64,000 bases of DNA from a virus (IMGVR_UViG_3300043436_004687:275636-339635), one strand, 5' to 3'. Positions 15,486-23,240 are shown, counted from the stretch's first letter. The notes: a model not told the origin generated them from the letters alone. Numbers and translations are program-made.

Positions 15486-16697
15486 TTAATCAAAACATTT
15501 TCCATACTTCTTTAAAAACAATTTCCTAAACCCTTCAGCATACTTCAAATAATAAGAAGATTCTTTACCCATAAACTCACTCTTTAATTTCTCATATTTC
15601 TTTTGGTCTCTAATATCATTAAAATTATGAAAAGTCCAAAACTTATCTAAGGTCCTAAAATTTCTATCACCAGGGTTCAACAACCACATTTCCCAACTAC
15701 AAGTTCTATAAGAAAGGTCATTATGTTTCTTATTCATATAATCTTTTATAGGGGTATCATTATATTTCAACAATCCCTTATCCTTTAAAAAATCAATAAA
15801 TTCATGTAAATAAAGTAATTTAGAAATCCCACCATTATTCTTATGATTCATCATTTCACCCACATCAAAATATGTATTGTCAACATCATAAAAACCAATG
15901 TGAAGACTCTTATACTCATCTGGGATATCAGTATCATCAATCCAAGTATAATAACTATACCCACTACCAAAACTAGATTTTAAATGAAACCCTAAATAAT
16001 AAAGAAAATGCTGTTCATCACCAATCAATACATTCTTAAAATCCAATTTATATAGCTTATGGGAAAGATCGATATCAAAGGTATAACAAGCACAACCCCA
16101 AGGAGTATTCCCATACTCAATAAATTTAACCTTCCTTAAAATGGCTTGCTCAATAATCTTAGCATATTTAGGATAAACCTTATATGCTGGAGTATAACTA
16201 CCACTCACTTCATGACCCCTAAACACAACAGTCAATATAGTACCATCAGTTATATATTTAAATGCAGAAAAACGATAACGATAATTGTCTTTAATATTCA
16301 TTATCTTATTCAAGATACTTAAATATCGATTCTTCTTATTATAGGAAAGGGTTTTTATGATAGTATCATATGATGTTATCATTTTCTTTCTCTCAACAAA
16401 GATACCTTGATTCAACATTTCAGAAGACAAAACATCAAGCGTGGAAATGCTTTTATAATATTCACCACCTAATGAAGGTAAAACAAATTTATTAGTATTG
16501 TCTACGATTAATTCGCTATCATTCTTATCAAGAGAAATAATCCCCTTATCAGGCAAATCTAAAATGAAATCGGGTTTATAACAACCCATCTTTATCTTTA
16601 GTTCCATATTATAGACTAATTTGTTTCTTTTTACAACACCAGCATAATTCAACCCCATTTTTATTTCTGAAATAACCATCAAGTCTAGTTTTTCCAT
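15486..16697 (-). CDS. hypothetical protein, 403 aa
   Basis: Not recognised, the largest leftward protein in the first 40 kb. ATG 16697 is preferred over a GTG at 16703. Features seen: a GCYKPDFILDLPDKGII segment that could be a nuclease-like or sugar-binding strand, a YGNTPWGCACYTFDIDLSH block with two cysteines, a WIDDTDIPDEYKSLHIGFYDVDNTYFDVGEMM acidic stretch, and a basic C-terminus (RKLFLKKYGK). Its codon use has more C-ending codons (for example many ATC, TTC and AAC) than its neighbours, which suggests a separate origin. Confidence 0.82.
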   Translation of the reverse strand: MEKLDLMVISEIKMGLNYAGVVKRNKLVYNMELKIKMGCYKPDFILDLPDKGIISLDKNDSELIVDNTNKFVLPSLGGEYYKSISTLDVLSSEMLNQGIFVERKKMITSYDTIIKTLSYNKKNRYLSILNKIMNIKDNYRYRFSAFKYITDGTILTVVFRGHEVSGSYTPAYKVYPKYAKIIEQAILRKVKFIEYGNTPWGCACYTFDIDLSHKLYKLDFKNVLIGDEQHFLYYLGFHLKSSFGSGYSYYTWIDDTDIPDEYKSLHIGFYDVDNTYFDVGEMMNHKNNGGISKLLYLHEFIDFLKDKGLLKYNDTPIKDYMNKKHNDLSYRTCSWEMWLLNPGDRNFRTLDKFWTFHNFNDIRDQKKYEKLKSEFMGKESSYYLKYAEGFRKLFLKKYGKCFD

Positions 16698-16757
16698 TAT
16701 CACAAAATAATCTTACATCATTTTTAAGATGCTTTTTAATATATTTTTTCATATAAT

Positions 16758-17162
16758 TTATTTTGAAAAGAATCTTTCCCTATTAGCAAAACGAGGTTCT
16801 ATTATATCAGCAACAATCTCAATAAATGATTCGTCAATGACCCCATCATAAGTAAGCCAAGCAGTTTCCTTCCCCTCCTGCTCATACCCAATATTCTTTT
16901 CACCAAACACCCTTTGACATCTTATTATCTCCTCATTAAACCCCAATTCAACAAATTTTAAACAATTAGGTTCTTGACATAATAAAAATTGCAACCAATG
17001 ATAACCATCGGTATTGCTAGACAATCTTATATCACCATCATCATAAACTTCAATAGTTACGTTGCATTTTTGTTTTTCAAAGGTAAAATCAATATGATAC
17101 TCAGTTTCATAACCATAATAATCTTTATCCAAACCAGTTTTCTTTGTAATCAAATAAGACAT
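16758..17162 (-). CDS. hypothetical protein, 134 aa
   Basis: Not recognised. Beta-rich N-terminal half (YHIDFTFEKQKCNVTIEVYDDGDIRLSS) followed by an LLCQEPNCLKF helix and a C-terminal basic tail (FANRERFFSK). Like the 403-residue neighbour it ends well before the next gene (60 bp gap). Confidence 0.78.
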   Translation of the reverse strand: MSYLITKKTGLDKDYYGYETEYHIDFTFEKQKCNVTIEVYDDGDIRLSSNTDGYHWLQFLLCQEPNCLKFVELGFNEEIIRCQRVFGEKNIGYEQEGKETAWLTYDGVIDESFIEIVADIIEPRFANRERFFSK

Positions 17163-17167
17163 ATATT

Positions 17168-17998
17168 TTATTGTTTCTTTTTAAGTTGATTAAACCATTC
17201 TTTAGTGGGAATTTCACTTAAATTTATCTCTTTTGGTAAATTCCTTACACCTTTTTCATACCCCGCTTCAAACATAATTTTCATATCTTCAGCACTATAA
17301 CTTCTTTCTTGTTGAACTTTCAAATCATCATACATTTTACTAAATGAATCATTGTAATAAAAACAATCTTTGTGATGTTTTATTTCCCCACCATAAAAAT
17401 GTTTACACCCAGGAACACATTTATCTTCTTCTGGTAAAATTACATTACCCTTACACCAACCATAATCATACTTGTGTTCTTCATTCTGAATATTACCATG
17501 AACGTTACAACAAGCATTGTTATATGGATGCCCAATTTCACAAATACAAGTATCTTCTTTTGGAATGATGGTTTTATAGCCCAATAACGGCTTAAATTCT
17601 AATCCGTTTTTACAACCAATAATATCTTTTTCAGTTTGAATACTATCACAACCTGGATTCTTAATAAACCATTCTAAAAATTCATTAGGAATAGCTTGTA
17701 CACCATCTTTGATTAAATCTTCATCAGTTGTTAGGATAATTTTTTTATAACCAAAAGTACCATTACAAAATAAGTTTTTATTATATTTAATAGGTTTAGT
17801 GTCTAGTTTATGTAAACACCAATTTCCTTCTTTGATCTCTTCATCAGAAGTTATAAAAATATTCAATTTAGTGGTGGTTTTACCATATTCCTTACTATCA
17901 TTTTTAGTGAAAATGTGAATATCACCATACTGGTCTTTAACTAAATTACCAACAGTTTTTATTGGCTTATCTGTTGGCAAAAGAAATACGTTTTTCAT
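17168..17998 (-). CDS. conserved phage protein with Cys/His-rich centre, 276 aa
   Basis: N-terminus MKNVFLLPTDKPIKTVGNLVK, then IILTTDEDLIKDGVQAIPNEFLEWFIKNPGCDSI, a block I recognise as recurrent in Bacteroidota phage proteins (function unknown). Residues about 149-215 hold many Cys and His residues (CICEIGHPYNNACCNVHGN, WCKGNV, CVPGCKHFYGG, HHKDCFYY), so metal binding is likely. The C-terminus is helical and ends KEWFNQLKKKQ. A shorter relative is at 59887. Confidence 0.82.
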   Translation of the reverse strand: MKNVFLLPTDKPIKTVGNLVKDQYGDIHIFTKNDSKEYGKTTTKLNIFITSDEEIKEGNWCLHKLDTKPIKYNKNLFCNGTFGYKKIILTTDEDLIKDGVQAIPNEFLEWFIKNPGCDSIQTEKDIIGCKNGLEFKPLLGYKTIIPKEDTCICEIGHPYNNACCNVHGNIQNEEHKYDYGWCKGNVILPEEDKCVPGCKHFYGGEIKHHKDCFYYNDSFSKMYDDLKVQQERSYSAEDMKIMFEAGYEKGVRNLPKEINLSEIPTKEWFNQLKKKQ

Positions 17999-17999
17999 A

Positions 18000-18422
18000 T
18001 TATTTATCTTTTACAATTTCAATTAATTTTTTAATACAAGCCAATTCAGCTTCTTTATACTGCTTGTTATTAAAGGTATCTAAACCATCAATACAATGAG
18101 GGTAATATACATCAGAAACAAAGGTATTACTTTCATCTAATTGTTTAATACTAATCTTTAGTAAGTAAGGCTCCTTATAAGAATCCAAATCAATTTCACT
18201 ATATAGATTATACTTATCCCTAAACCATTTAAATGCTTGTTGATACAAAGGGGCAGTTATTGGTCTAGTAGGTAGAGTGTTAAAAACACTTGTATTTGTA
18301 TGAGTGTTACTAAAGTTAATCAAATCTTTATATTCTTCAGTATAACCTTTAAAACAAGGTTCATCAAAACCCAACTCTTTCATCACCAACGCTTCTTCGT
18401 AAGGTATAAATTGTTCATTCAT
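18000..18422 (-). CDS. paralogue family A protein, 140 aa
   Basis: Start ATG 18422 (MNEQFIPYEEALVMKELGFDEPCF). An upstream ATG at 18479 would begin within the promoter and is rejected. PLYQQAFKWFRDKYNL and KEAELACIKKLIEIVK complete the family pattern. First gene of its unit; leader of about 27 bp after the -7 box. Confidence 0.85.
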   Translation of the reverse strand: MNEQFIPYEEALVMKELGFDEPCFKGYTEEYKDLINFSNTHTNTSVFNTLPTRPITAPLYQQAFKWFRDKYNLYSEIDLDSYKEPYLLKISIKQLDESNTFVSDVYYPHCIDGLDTFNNKQYKEAELACIKKLIEIVKDK

Positions 18423-18448
18423 AATTGTATAATTTAAATTATTTTCTA

Positions 18449-18480
18449 CAAAGATACAATATAATATTTTAATACACAAA
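18449..18480 (-). promoter_or_regulatory. Bacteroidota-type promoter
   Basis: -7 TATCTTTG (18449-18456), -33 TTTG (18477-18480), 20 bp spacer, minus strand. Drives the 18422-15486 unit. Confidence 0.82.
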
Positions 18481-18815
18481 TTTTTCCCAAAAAATTTTTA
18501 ATAGATCCCCATATAGAAACAACAACAAGAAATTAGAGGGTGCCTAATATTTAAAAGCAAAAAATTCCCCAAAAAATTTTAAGGGGAATCCATATGTAAA
18601 CAATAAGGGGGAAAATTGCCAGGAAAGAAATATATTTTATAAGAACAAAATTTACCAAAAAATTTTTGAACATCAATCTGATTGCCCATATAGCATAGCG
18701 TACGGGAGGGGTAGTAAGAAAGGTTACGGGAGGGAGGTCTGACGTACAGGGAGGGGTATGTATTAGTTATAACTAATAATGTGGTTGTTTTAAAAAGTTT
18801 GTTATATTTATTAAT
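18481..18815. repeat. 335 bp non-coding region with tandem degenerate repeats
   Basis: Three degenerate units spaced 82-86 bp, each starting CCAAAAAATTTT (18487, 18569, 18655) and, about 20-30 bp later, CCATATAG or CCATATG. Within unit 2, ATTCCCC (18564-18570) and GGGGAAT (18583-18589) form a hairpin. At the right end are three G-rich repeats, TACGGGAGGGG (18701), TTACGGGAGGGAGG (18724) and TACAGGGAGGGG (18745), followed by TAGTTATAACTA. No gene was found. It separates the leftward unit from a rightward HNH gene. Confidence 0.75.
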
Positions 18816-19442
18816 ATGAGAAACGAAAAATTAAAAGGTGCTAAAGAAAAATTAAAAAGACGTGGTATAGATAATTACAATAAGTATTTTTTTAATAATT
18901 ATGAATCTATTCACTATATAGTTGATTGTTTAGATAATAATATCGAAATTAATATTAATAAATGTGATACTATATTTAACATCAGTGAATTTAATATGAT
19001 TAAAATTTATGAATTGATTAGTTATTATCCTAAAAAGTTAAAAGAAATTAAAATCATAACAGACAATGTAATTAATGAATTATATTCTATATATGGTACT
19101 ACAATTGATATAATGAATTGTAAAAAAAATAATACTAATGTTAGAGGTAAATTATTTAATTCAGCTAATGTTAGAATAAAAGAATTAAAAAGAGAAACCA
19201 ATATTACAAGTGAAGATATTATTTTAGTTAACAAATGTCCTTATTTAGATATTGAACTTTGTTATACTAATACAATAGCTTCTTATAATTCACCATCATT
19301 GGACAGAATTGATAATTCAAAGGGTTATTTAAAAGATAACATTCAAGTAATTTCTTTTTTAGCTAATACAATGAAAGCAAGTGCAAGTAAAGAACAGCTT
19401 TTAAAATTTTCAAAGAACGTAATTAAAATGTATGATAAATAG
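18816..19442 (+). CDS. free-standing HNH endonuclease (homing-type)
   Basis: 208 residues on the strand opposite to nearly all neighbours. The C-terminal part matches the phage HNH pattern: CPYLDIELCYTN (138-149), then SPSLDRIDNSKGYLKDNIQVISFLANTMKA, with the DRID and N residues of a treble-clef HNH/EndoVII-like core. The N-terminal half is helical and may provide DNA contacts. Such genes cut an allele lacking them and spread by repair. No intron sequence is evident. A TTATATTTATTA motif at 18802-18813 sits just upstream, shared with other rightward mobile genes here. Confidence 0.85.
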   Translation: MRNEKLKGAKEKLKRRGIDNYNKYFFNNYESIHYIVDCLDNNIEININKCDTIFNISEFNMIKIYELISYYPKKLKEIKIITDNVINELYSIYGTTIDIMNCKKNNTNVRGKLFNSANVRIKELKRETNITSEDIILVNKCPYLDIELCYTNTIASYNSPSLDRIDNSKGYLKDNIQVISFLANTMKASASKEQLLKFSKNVIKMYDK

Positions 19443-19473
19443 CTCGTTTAAGCCATTATCTTAATAGATCCAT

Positions 19474-19584
19474 CTATGAGTTCCACGCAATATAATATAG
19501 TGCGGTAAATACGATAAAAACAATTGCGTATAGTTGTCCTACTGATGCTTGTCTTTTAGTTTGATTAAATTCAGAATTTTTCAT
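19474..19584 (-). CDS. tiny membrane protein, 36 aa
   Basis: ATG 19584, polar N-terminus MKNSEFNQTKRQAS, then one span (VGQLYAIVFIVFTALYYIAW). Good promoter at 19608-19639 in front. N-terminal TK..QAS.. plus one span recurs in the 33-residue protein at 22982. Confidence 0.72.
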   Translation of the reverse strand: MKNSEFNQTKRQASVGQLYAIVFIVFTALYYIAWNS

Positions 19585-19607
19585 TGTTATATATTTTAAT
19601 GTTAATG

Positions 19608-19639
19608 CAAATATAGTAATTAAATTTGATGTATGCAAA
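19608..19639 (-). promoter_or_regulatory. Bacteroidota-type promoter
   Basis: -7 TATATTTG (19608-19615), -33 TTTG (19636-19639), 20 bp spacer. The -33 overlaps the end of the upstream 55-residue gene by being 5 bp past its stop (19644). Confidence 0.78.
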
Positions 19640-19643
19640 TTTA

Positions 19644-19811
19644 TTATGTTAAAATTTGCATTCCCACCTCAACAAAATGACTTATTGGTGTTCTAACTAA
19701 TCTATCCTTATCATCGTCCCACCGAATAAATAAATCATTATTTTCAATTTTTTCTATTGTGCCAAATAATATATTATCTAAATGCACTCTATCGTTTACT
19801 TTATATTCCAT
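19644..19811 (-). CDS. small SH3/KOW-like protein, 55 aa
   Basis: ATG 19811; MEYKVNDRVHLDNILFGTIEKIENNDLFIRW has the alternating pattern of a KOW/SH3-type barrel. Start and upstream stop share one base. No further assignment possible. Confidence 0.68.
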   Translation of the reverse strand: MEYKVNDRVHLDNILFGTIEKIENNDLFIRWDDDKDRLVRTPISHFVEVGMQILT

Positions 19812-20305
19812 TACTCTATTAATAATTTGTTATTGTTTAGGAATATGTTAACTTCTTTGAATGTTTGTGCTACCTTTGTAAATTGTTCAATTTGGTTTTC
19901 TGTTAATTCTTGAGTTCTATCGAAAAAACCTGCTCCGTGACCATTTCTAGTTAACCAAAAATCATGTCCCATTTGTGATGCTTCTAATGATGTAATGTCG
20001 TTAACTTGTGTTAAGAATGATTCACAATCGTTTTTAGCTTGTTTAAGGTTTGAATTTTCAAATATGCTATCTACATTGTCAAGGTCTTCATTTGTCCATT
20101 GTGCGCATTCTAAATAACCATTAACCATATCATTAAGATATTGTTGATAAAGCAAATAATTTCTATTTGTCTCATATTGGTCTTTATCGATTAGTTGACT
20201 TAATGATAATCTATTGTTATATAGAAAGGTTTCTTTTATAGAATTTTCTTTATTTTCTAGGAAGTCTAATACTGCTAATGATACGTTTTCTCTATTGATT
20301 TTCAT
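19811..20305 (-). CDS. conserved phage protein with GHDFWLTRNGHGAGFFDR motif, 164 aa
   Basis: The sequence MGHDFWLTRNGHGAGFFDR at about 114-132 and GYLECAQWTNED near 63-74 are signatures of a family I recognise in many phages and plasmids, without known biochemical function. The Cys in ECAQW and DCESF are conserved in that family. First gene in its unit behind a clear promoter. Confidence 0.85.
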   Translation of the reverse strand: MKINRENVSLAVLDFLENKENSIKETFLYNNRLSLSQLIDKDQYETNRNYLLYQQYLNDMVNGYLECAQWTNEDLDNVDSIFENSNLKQAKNDCESFLTQVNDITSLEASQMGHDFWLTRNGHGAGFFDRTQELTENQIEQFTKVAQTFKEVNIFLNNNKLLIE

Positions 20306-20335
20306 TTTGAATTGTGTTATTTGATTAATACACTA

Positions 20336-20367
20336 CAAAGATATGAATTTATATCTTATAAAACAAA
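20336..20367 (-). promoter_or_regulatory. Bacteroidota-type promoter with conserved leader
   Basis: -7 TATCTTTG (20336-20343), -33 TTTG (20364-20367). The transcript starts with the leader TAGTGTATTAATCAA shared by about 20 promoters in this window. Confidence 0.85.
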
Positions 20368-20376
20368 CTTATTATG

Positions 20377-20661
20377 TTAAAGTTTTGAGTTATAATATTC
20401 AATAAATTTTTCAAGGGTTTTAAAATAACCTAATACAAACCCTTCGTCTTCGGACTCTTCAAAACCATCAAATTTGGGTGCATCTAATTCGGGAGCGCAC
20501 ATTTGATAACGTTCCATAATTTGGGTTAATAAGCTTGTTTCTCTCGAAATTAAAGCGCCTATTTCCTTACGATTAAATATAATTGATTGGTAGTATTCTC
20601 GACCTCTGCCAGTCGAATTTGGTTCACTAAAAGTAATTTGATTTGTGTTTGTGATTCTCAT
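20377..20661 (-). CDS. hypothetical protein, 94 aa
   Basis: Not recognised. N-terminal GRGREYYQSIIFNRKEIGALISRET then an acidic GFEESEDEGF patch near residue 67. Monocistronic with its own promoter. Confidence 0.78.
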   Translation of the reverse strand: MRITNTNQITFSEPNSTGRGREYYQSIIFNRKEIGALISRETSLLTQIMERYQMCAPELDAPKFDGFEESEDEGFVLGYFKTLEKFIEYYNSKL

Positions 20662-20684
20662 AATGTTTGTTGATTAATACATAG

Positions 20685-20716
20685 CAAAGATATAACTTTA
20701 TATTTAGATATACAAA
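20685..20716 (-). promoter_or_regulatory. Bacteroidota-type promoter
   Basis: -7 TATCTTTG (20685-20692), -33 TTTG (20713-20716); leader contains ATGTATTAATCAA. Drives the 94-residue gene ending at 20377. Confidence 0.83.
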
Positions 20717-20749
20717 TAAAAAGTGAATTATTTTCAAATATGCGTTATA

Positions 20750-20825
20750 AAAAAATATAAGGTAGGTTGGAGTCTACTCTTCCACCTTGTTAGGGTACGC
20801 CCTTTGGGAGTTTTGCTCTACCAAC
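20750..20825 (-). ncRNA. small RNA element, copy a
   Basis: About 76 nt, minus strand. Begins GUUGGUAG and ends GUAGACUCCAACCUACCUUAUAUUUU. GGUAG at the 5' end can pair with CUACC at the 3' end, and GUAG/CUAC can close a hairpin with loop ACUCCAAC before a U-rich tail, so it looks like a terminated small RNA. Internal CUCCCAAAGGG may fold as another hairpin. No open frame. Promoter at 20830-20861. Confidence 0.7.
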
Positions 20826-20829
20826 ACTA

Positions 20830-20861
20830 CAAAGGTATGAATAAAGATCCATATATGCAAA
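20830..20861 (-). promoter_or_regulatory. promoter of small RNA copy a
   Basis: -7 TACCTTTG (20830-20837), -33 TTTG (20858-20861), 20 bp spacer. Small-RNA promoters here use TACC where the gene promoters use TATC. The -33 half lies in a 116 bp duplication. Confidence 0.78.
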
Positions 20862-20961
20862 TAAAAAGTGTTAAATTTTTACAAATAAAAAACCCTATTC
20901 ACTCTGAAGTTTGGAATAGGGTTTTTAAAAACAAATGTTAGTATTAATCAGATAAAACATT
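20846..20961. repeat. 116 bp exact duplication, copy 1
   Basis: Identical to 23257-23372. It contains part of a small-RNA promoter, a bidirectional hairpin terminator and the last codons of the 94-residue gene at 20944. Copy 2 carries only those last codons, so copy 1 is probably the source. Confidence 0.95.
20888..20926. terminator. bidirectional hairpin terminator
   Basis: AAAAACCCTATTC, 13 nt, GAATAGGGTTTTT: a 13 bp perfect stem with A-runs and T-runs suited to termination in both directions. Ends the 21753-20944 unit. Confidence 0.85.
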
Positions 20962-21228
20962 TTTCTTTTTAGGGTTCAATAAACTATCTATAAATTTATT
21001 GAATGTATTTCTTTTGTAGGGTTTGTAATTTATTTCGGTATTGAATAAGGCTTTAAATTTATTCAATTGGTACTGAATACCCGATTTTTGCAATTTGATA
21101 GGATTTTCTTTTTTCAATCTATTTTTGAATGAAATTGAAAATCTTTTTAGGTCGTAATAGCTAGGAATTATTTGAATGTTTAAAATTCTCAAGCTATATA
21201 ATTTATAATCGTTTCTAAATGATTTCAT
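20944..21228 (-). CDS. hypothetical basic protein, 94 aa
   Basis: Not recognised. Lys/Asn/Tyr-rich and strongly basic (FKNRLKKENPIKLQKSG), suggesting nucleic-acid contact. Ends LNPKKKNVLSD; its last codons are part of the 116 bp duplication. Downstream of the ABA-sandwich gene by 3 bp in one unit. Confidence 0.78.
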   Translation of the reverse strand: MKSFRNDYKLYSLRILNIQIIPSYYDLKRFSISFKNRLKKENPIKLQKSGIQYQLNKFKALFNTEINYKPYKRNTFNKFIDSLLNPKKKNVLSD

Positions 21229-21231
21229 ATA

Positions 21232-21753
21232 TTAATAATTGTATGAATTAATAAATTTTACACAAGCGTTATAAGTCGCATTTATTTTTGATTCATTAAA
21301 AGAAAATGAACCACTTTGTATAAATAATTCTCTTTCGTCATTTGGTTCAATTACACAACTATAATTTTCTATGTTAACACTATATCCTAAACTTTCAATC
21401 TTTTCAACTACTTTCATTAACCAATTCCAGTCAGTATGATATTTAGAATATTTTGCAATACCTTGAATTACTTTCTCAATATCGTTTTCTCTTATTGAGA
21501 AAAAAGGCATATCTGAAAAACTATAAACTCCATCTAATTCACATTTAGGTTTTAAACCAACAAATTCGTTTATAATTCTATTATTTTCTTCAATAGTTGG
21601 AACAATGTTTAAACTTTCCTTTGCTCTTTCAAGGGTGTTAAAATCTCCGCTTTCAAAGTTTTCCCCATTTTCAAAGATTCGTGTAAAGAATTTTTTACCT
21701 TCTTTAACTACTTGCATATTGTTTTTTTCAAAAACTACTTCTTGTGTGTTCAT
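21232..21753 (-). CDS. phage ABA-sandwich-like protein, 173 aa
   Basis: Contains the family signature YHTDWNWLMKVVEKIESLGY (about 105-124) preceded by NRIINEFVGLK and followed by a C-terminal NACVKFINSYN. Two more copies are at 43949 and 45461. This is a common small-protein family in Bacteroidota phages; its fold has been called an ABA sandwich, and its role is unknown. An N-terminal extension of about 50 residues is specific to this copy. Confidence 0.82.
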   Translation of the reverse strand: MNTQEVVFEKNNMQVVKEGKKFFTRIFENGENFESGDFNTLERAKESLNIVPTIEENNRIINEFVGLKPKCELDGVYSFSDMPFFSIRENDIEKVIQGIAKYSKYHTDWNWLMKVVEKIESLGYSVNIENYSCVIEPNDERELFIQSGSFSFNESKINATYNACVKFINSYNY

Positions 21754-21785
21754 AATGTTTTTTTGTTATCTTGATTAATACACTA

Positions 21786-21817
21786 CAAAGATATAACTTT
21801 ATTTTTTAATATGCAAA
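21786..21817 (-). promoter_or_regulatory. Bacteroidota-type promoter with conserved leader
   Basis: -7 TATCTTTG (21786-21793), -33 TTTG (21814-21817); leader TAGTGTATTAATCAAG. Confidence 0.85.
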
Positions 21818-21818
21818 T

Positions 21819-22214
21819 TTATTTATTAAAAAATTGTATAATACAACCATTTTGATTAATATTGTAATTTTGGTTTAATATGGTTGTGTTATTGCTTTTG
21901 ATTAGTATTGAATTCGTACTAGGTGTATTGTTAGTTATTTTTACTTCAAAATAACCTCTTTTTAATAAGGAAACATTTATATTCCTTTGAGTTGTTTTCA
22001 ATAGTGTATCGGGTGTAATTCCGTTATAATCAATTAAGATTAAACTGCTATTGGTTGCACCTTGCCAATTGATTTGGTTTTGTGTAAATTCGGCTTTCGG
22101 TGGTTCGTTTTTAATGTTAACATTTTCGTTATCAGCTGTACAACTTGCCAATAGAAAGATTAACGAAAATGCAACTAATTTCATTATCGACAAAGTAAAG
22201 AATAATTTTTTCAT
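21819..22214 (-). CDS. predicted lipoprotein, 131 aa
   Basis: N-terminal signal (KLVAFSLIFLLASC) with a lipobox LLASC at about 21-25 and a following TADNEN, an acidic +2 to +5 region as seen in Bacteroidota surface lipoproteins. The mature part is a small beta-rich domain (TTQRNINVSLLKRGYFEVKI). A phage-encoded lipoprotein exported to the cell envelope could act in superinfection exclusion; this is inference only. Own promoter. Confidence 0.85.
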   Translation of the reverse strand: MKKLFFTLSIMKLVAFSLIFLLASCTADNENVNIKNEPPKAEFTQNQINWQGATNSSLILIDYNGITPDTLLKTTQRNINVSLLKRGYFEVKITNNTPSTNSILIKSNNTTILNQNYNINQNGCIIQFFNK

Positions 22215-22244
22215 AATATGTATTTTTAATGGTTAATACCTCAA

Positions 22245-22276
22245 CAAAGATATAAATTAATATTTTAATATGCAAA
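22245..22276 (-). promoter_or_regulatory. Bacteroidota-type promoter
   Basis: -7 TATCTTTG (22245-22252), -33 TTTG (22273-22276). Leader GAGGTATTAACC is a variant of the common one. Drives the lipoprotein gene. Confidence 0.82.
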
Positions 22277-22606
22277 CTATTTTAGATAATTTTTTTCATA
22301 AATATCAAATTGTCCTACAATTGATAATAAGCCGTTTTCATCATTTAAAGTATCTTTGGTAATGATTTTACCATCCTTTGATTGATATTGAGTCAAAACG
22401 CCTTTAAATTGCTTTATATAATCTATTTCGTTTTCAAATAACCATAAATCATATTCGGGGTTTGTTGGGTGTTGTAATTCGGTTTTAAATCTATATCCGT
22501 GTTGAGTATATTTAACCTCAACAATTAGAGTAGATTTTCCGTTGTATTGTGGATAATGACAATTTTTAATAACTACCCTTTCATTTTTATAATCGTATGG
22601 TGTCAT
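22277..22606 (-). CDS. hypothetical protein, 109 aa
   Basis: Not recognised. N-terminal YDYKNERVVIKNCHYPQYNGKSTLIVEVKY suggests a small beta domain. The lipoprotein promoter's -33 box abuts its stop codon. 1 bp after the upstream gene. Confidence 0.78.
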   Translation of the reverse strand: MTPYDYKNERVVIKNCHYPQYNGKSTLIVEVKYTQHGYRFKTELQHPTNPEYDLWLFENEIDYIKQFKGVLTQYQSKDGKIITKDTLNDENGLLSIVGQFDIYEKNYLK

Positions 22607-22607
22607 A

Positions 22608-22979
22608 TTATTTTGTTATTGGGGTGTAAATGTTGCTATTCATTGCAATTCTGTGAGTTTCTTGTGTTGCGTGGTCAAAAAATTGTAAGTAACCATTATG
22701 TTTATTACTTAACAATTGACAATTTTTATAGGTTGTTGGTGGAAAACCATAACTAGGGTTTATATCTTGTGTTACATCAGCAAAATAGGGCATGAATTTA
22801 TTGTTAACATCAATTGCATCCTTTGGTGGGTTGCTTGAATATTCCCACAATCTTGATTGAAATGCTAATTTGCCATTAGTATCAAAAAATTTACCATCCT
22901 TTTCAAATATGTTTGGCATTGGTTCTTTTGTATATAATACTTGACCAATTAAATCGAATTTTACTATTTTGAATACCAT
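22608..22979 (-). CDS. hypothetical protein, 123 aa
   Basis: Not recognised. Repeating DTNGKLAFQSRLW and HATQETHRIAMNSN patterns suggest a beta-rich fold. Between a small membrane gene and its 109-residue neighbour in one unit. Confidence 0.78.
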   Translation of the reverse strand: MVFKIVKFDLIGQVLYTKEPMPNIFEKDGKFFDTNGKLAFQSRLWEYSSNPPKDAIDVNNKFMPYFADVTQDINPSYGFPPTTYKNCQLLSNKHNGYLQFFDHATQETHRIAMNSNIYTPITK

Positions 22980-22981
22980 AA

Positions 22982-23083
22982 TTATATTTGAATTAAGGTT
23001 AAAACTATTAATGATAAGAATGTAAGCAAAGCAATGTTTACTTTAGTTTGAATTTCTTTTGATGCTTTTTTAGTTGTTGCCAT
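22982..23083 (-). CDS. tiny membrane protein, 33 aa
   Basis: ATG 23083: a short polar start with TKKASKEIQTK, then one span (VNIALLTFLSLIVLTLIQI). Leads the 23083-22277 unit from the promoter at 23116. Confidence 0.7.
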   Translation of the reverse strand: MATTKKASKEIQTKVNIALLTFLSLIVLTLIQI

Positions 23084-23115
23084 CGTTATAATAATGTTTG
23101 TTGATTAATACACTA

Positions 23116-23147
23116 CAAAGATATAAAATAATATTTACTTATCCTAA
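23116..23147 (-). promoter_or_regulatory. Bacteroidota-type promoter, TTAG variant
   Basis: -7 TATCTTTG (23116-23123), -33 TTAG (23144-23147), leader TAGTGTATTAATCAA. Confidence 0.78.
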
Positions 23148-23167
23148 TAAAATGTGTTAAAATTTTC

Positions 23168-23194
23168 AACCTTATAAAAAAAATATAAGGTTGG
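23168..23194. terminator. inverted repeat at the end of small RNA b
   Basis: CAACCTTATA, a run of seven A's on the plus strand, then TATAAGGTTG: a perfect 10 bp stem. It probably ends the small RNA copy b on the minus strand. Confidence 0.6.
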
Positions 23195-23236
23195 TTGGAG
23201 TCTACGTCTCAACTTTTCTCGTTTGCTTTGTATTAC
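23178..23236 (-). ncRNA. small RNA element, copy b (degenerate)
   Basis: Keeps the 3' segment GUAGACUCCAACCAACCUUAUAUUUU and the duplicated promoter region, but the 5' GUUGGUAG is missing and the -7 box is TACCTTTA. Probably decayed or regulated differently from copy a. Confidence 0.5.
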
Positions 23237-23240
23237 TATG

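Noticed and set aside
16698-16752. Additional small frame starting near 16752.
   Set aside because: It overlaps the start of the 403-residue gene by about 90 bp and has no support beyond an ATG.
20750-20837. tRNA gene: UGUUGGUAGAGC resembles a D-arm and GGUxGACUCC a T-arm.
   Set aside because: No GCUC precedes the D-loop to pair with GAGC, no 7 bp acceptor stem is present, and other copies lose the D-like segment while keeping the ends.
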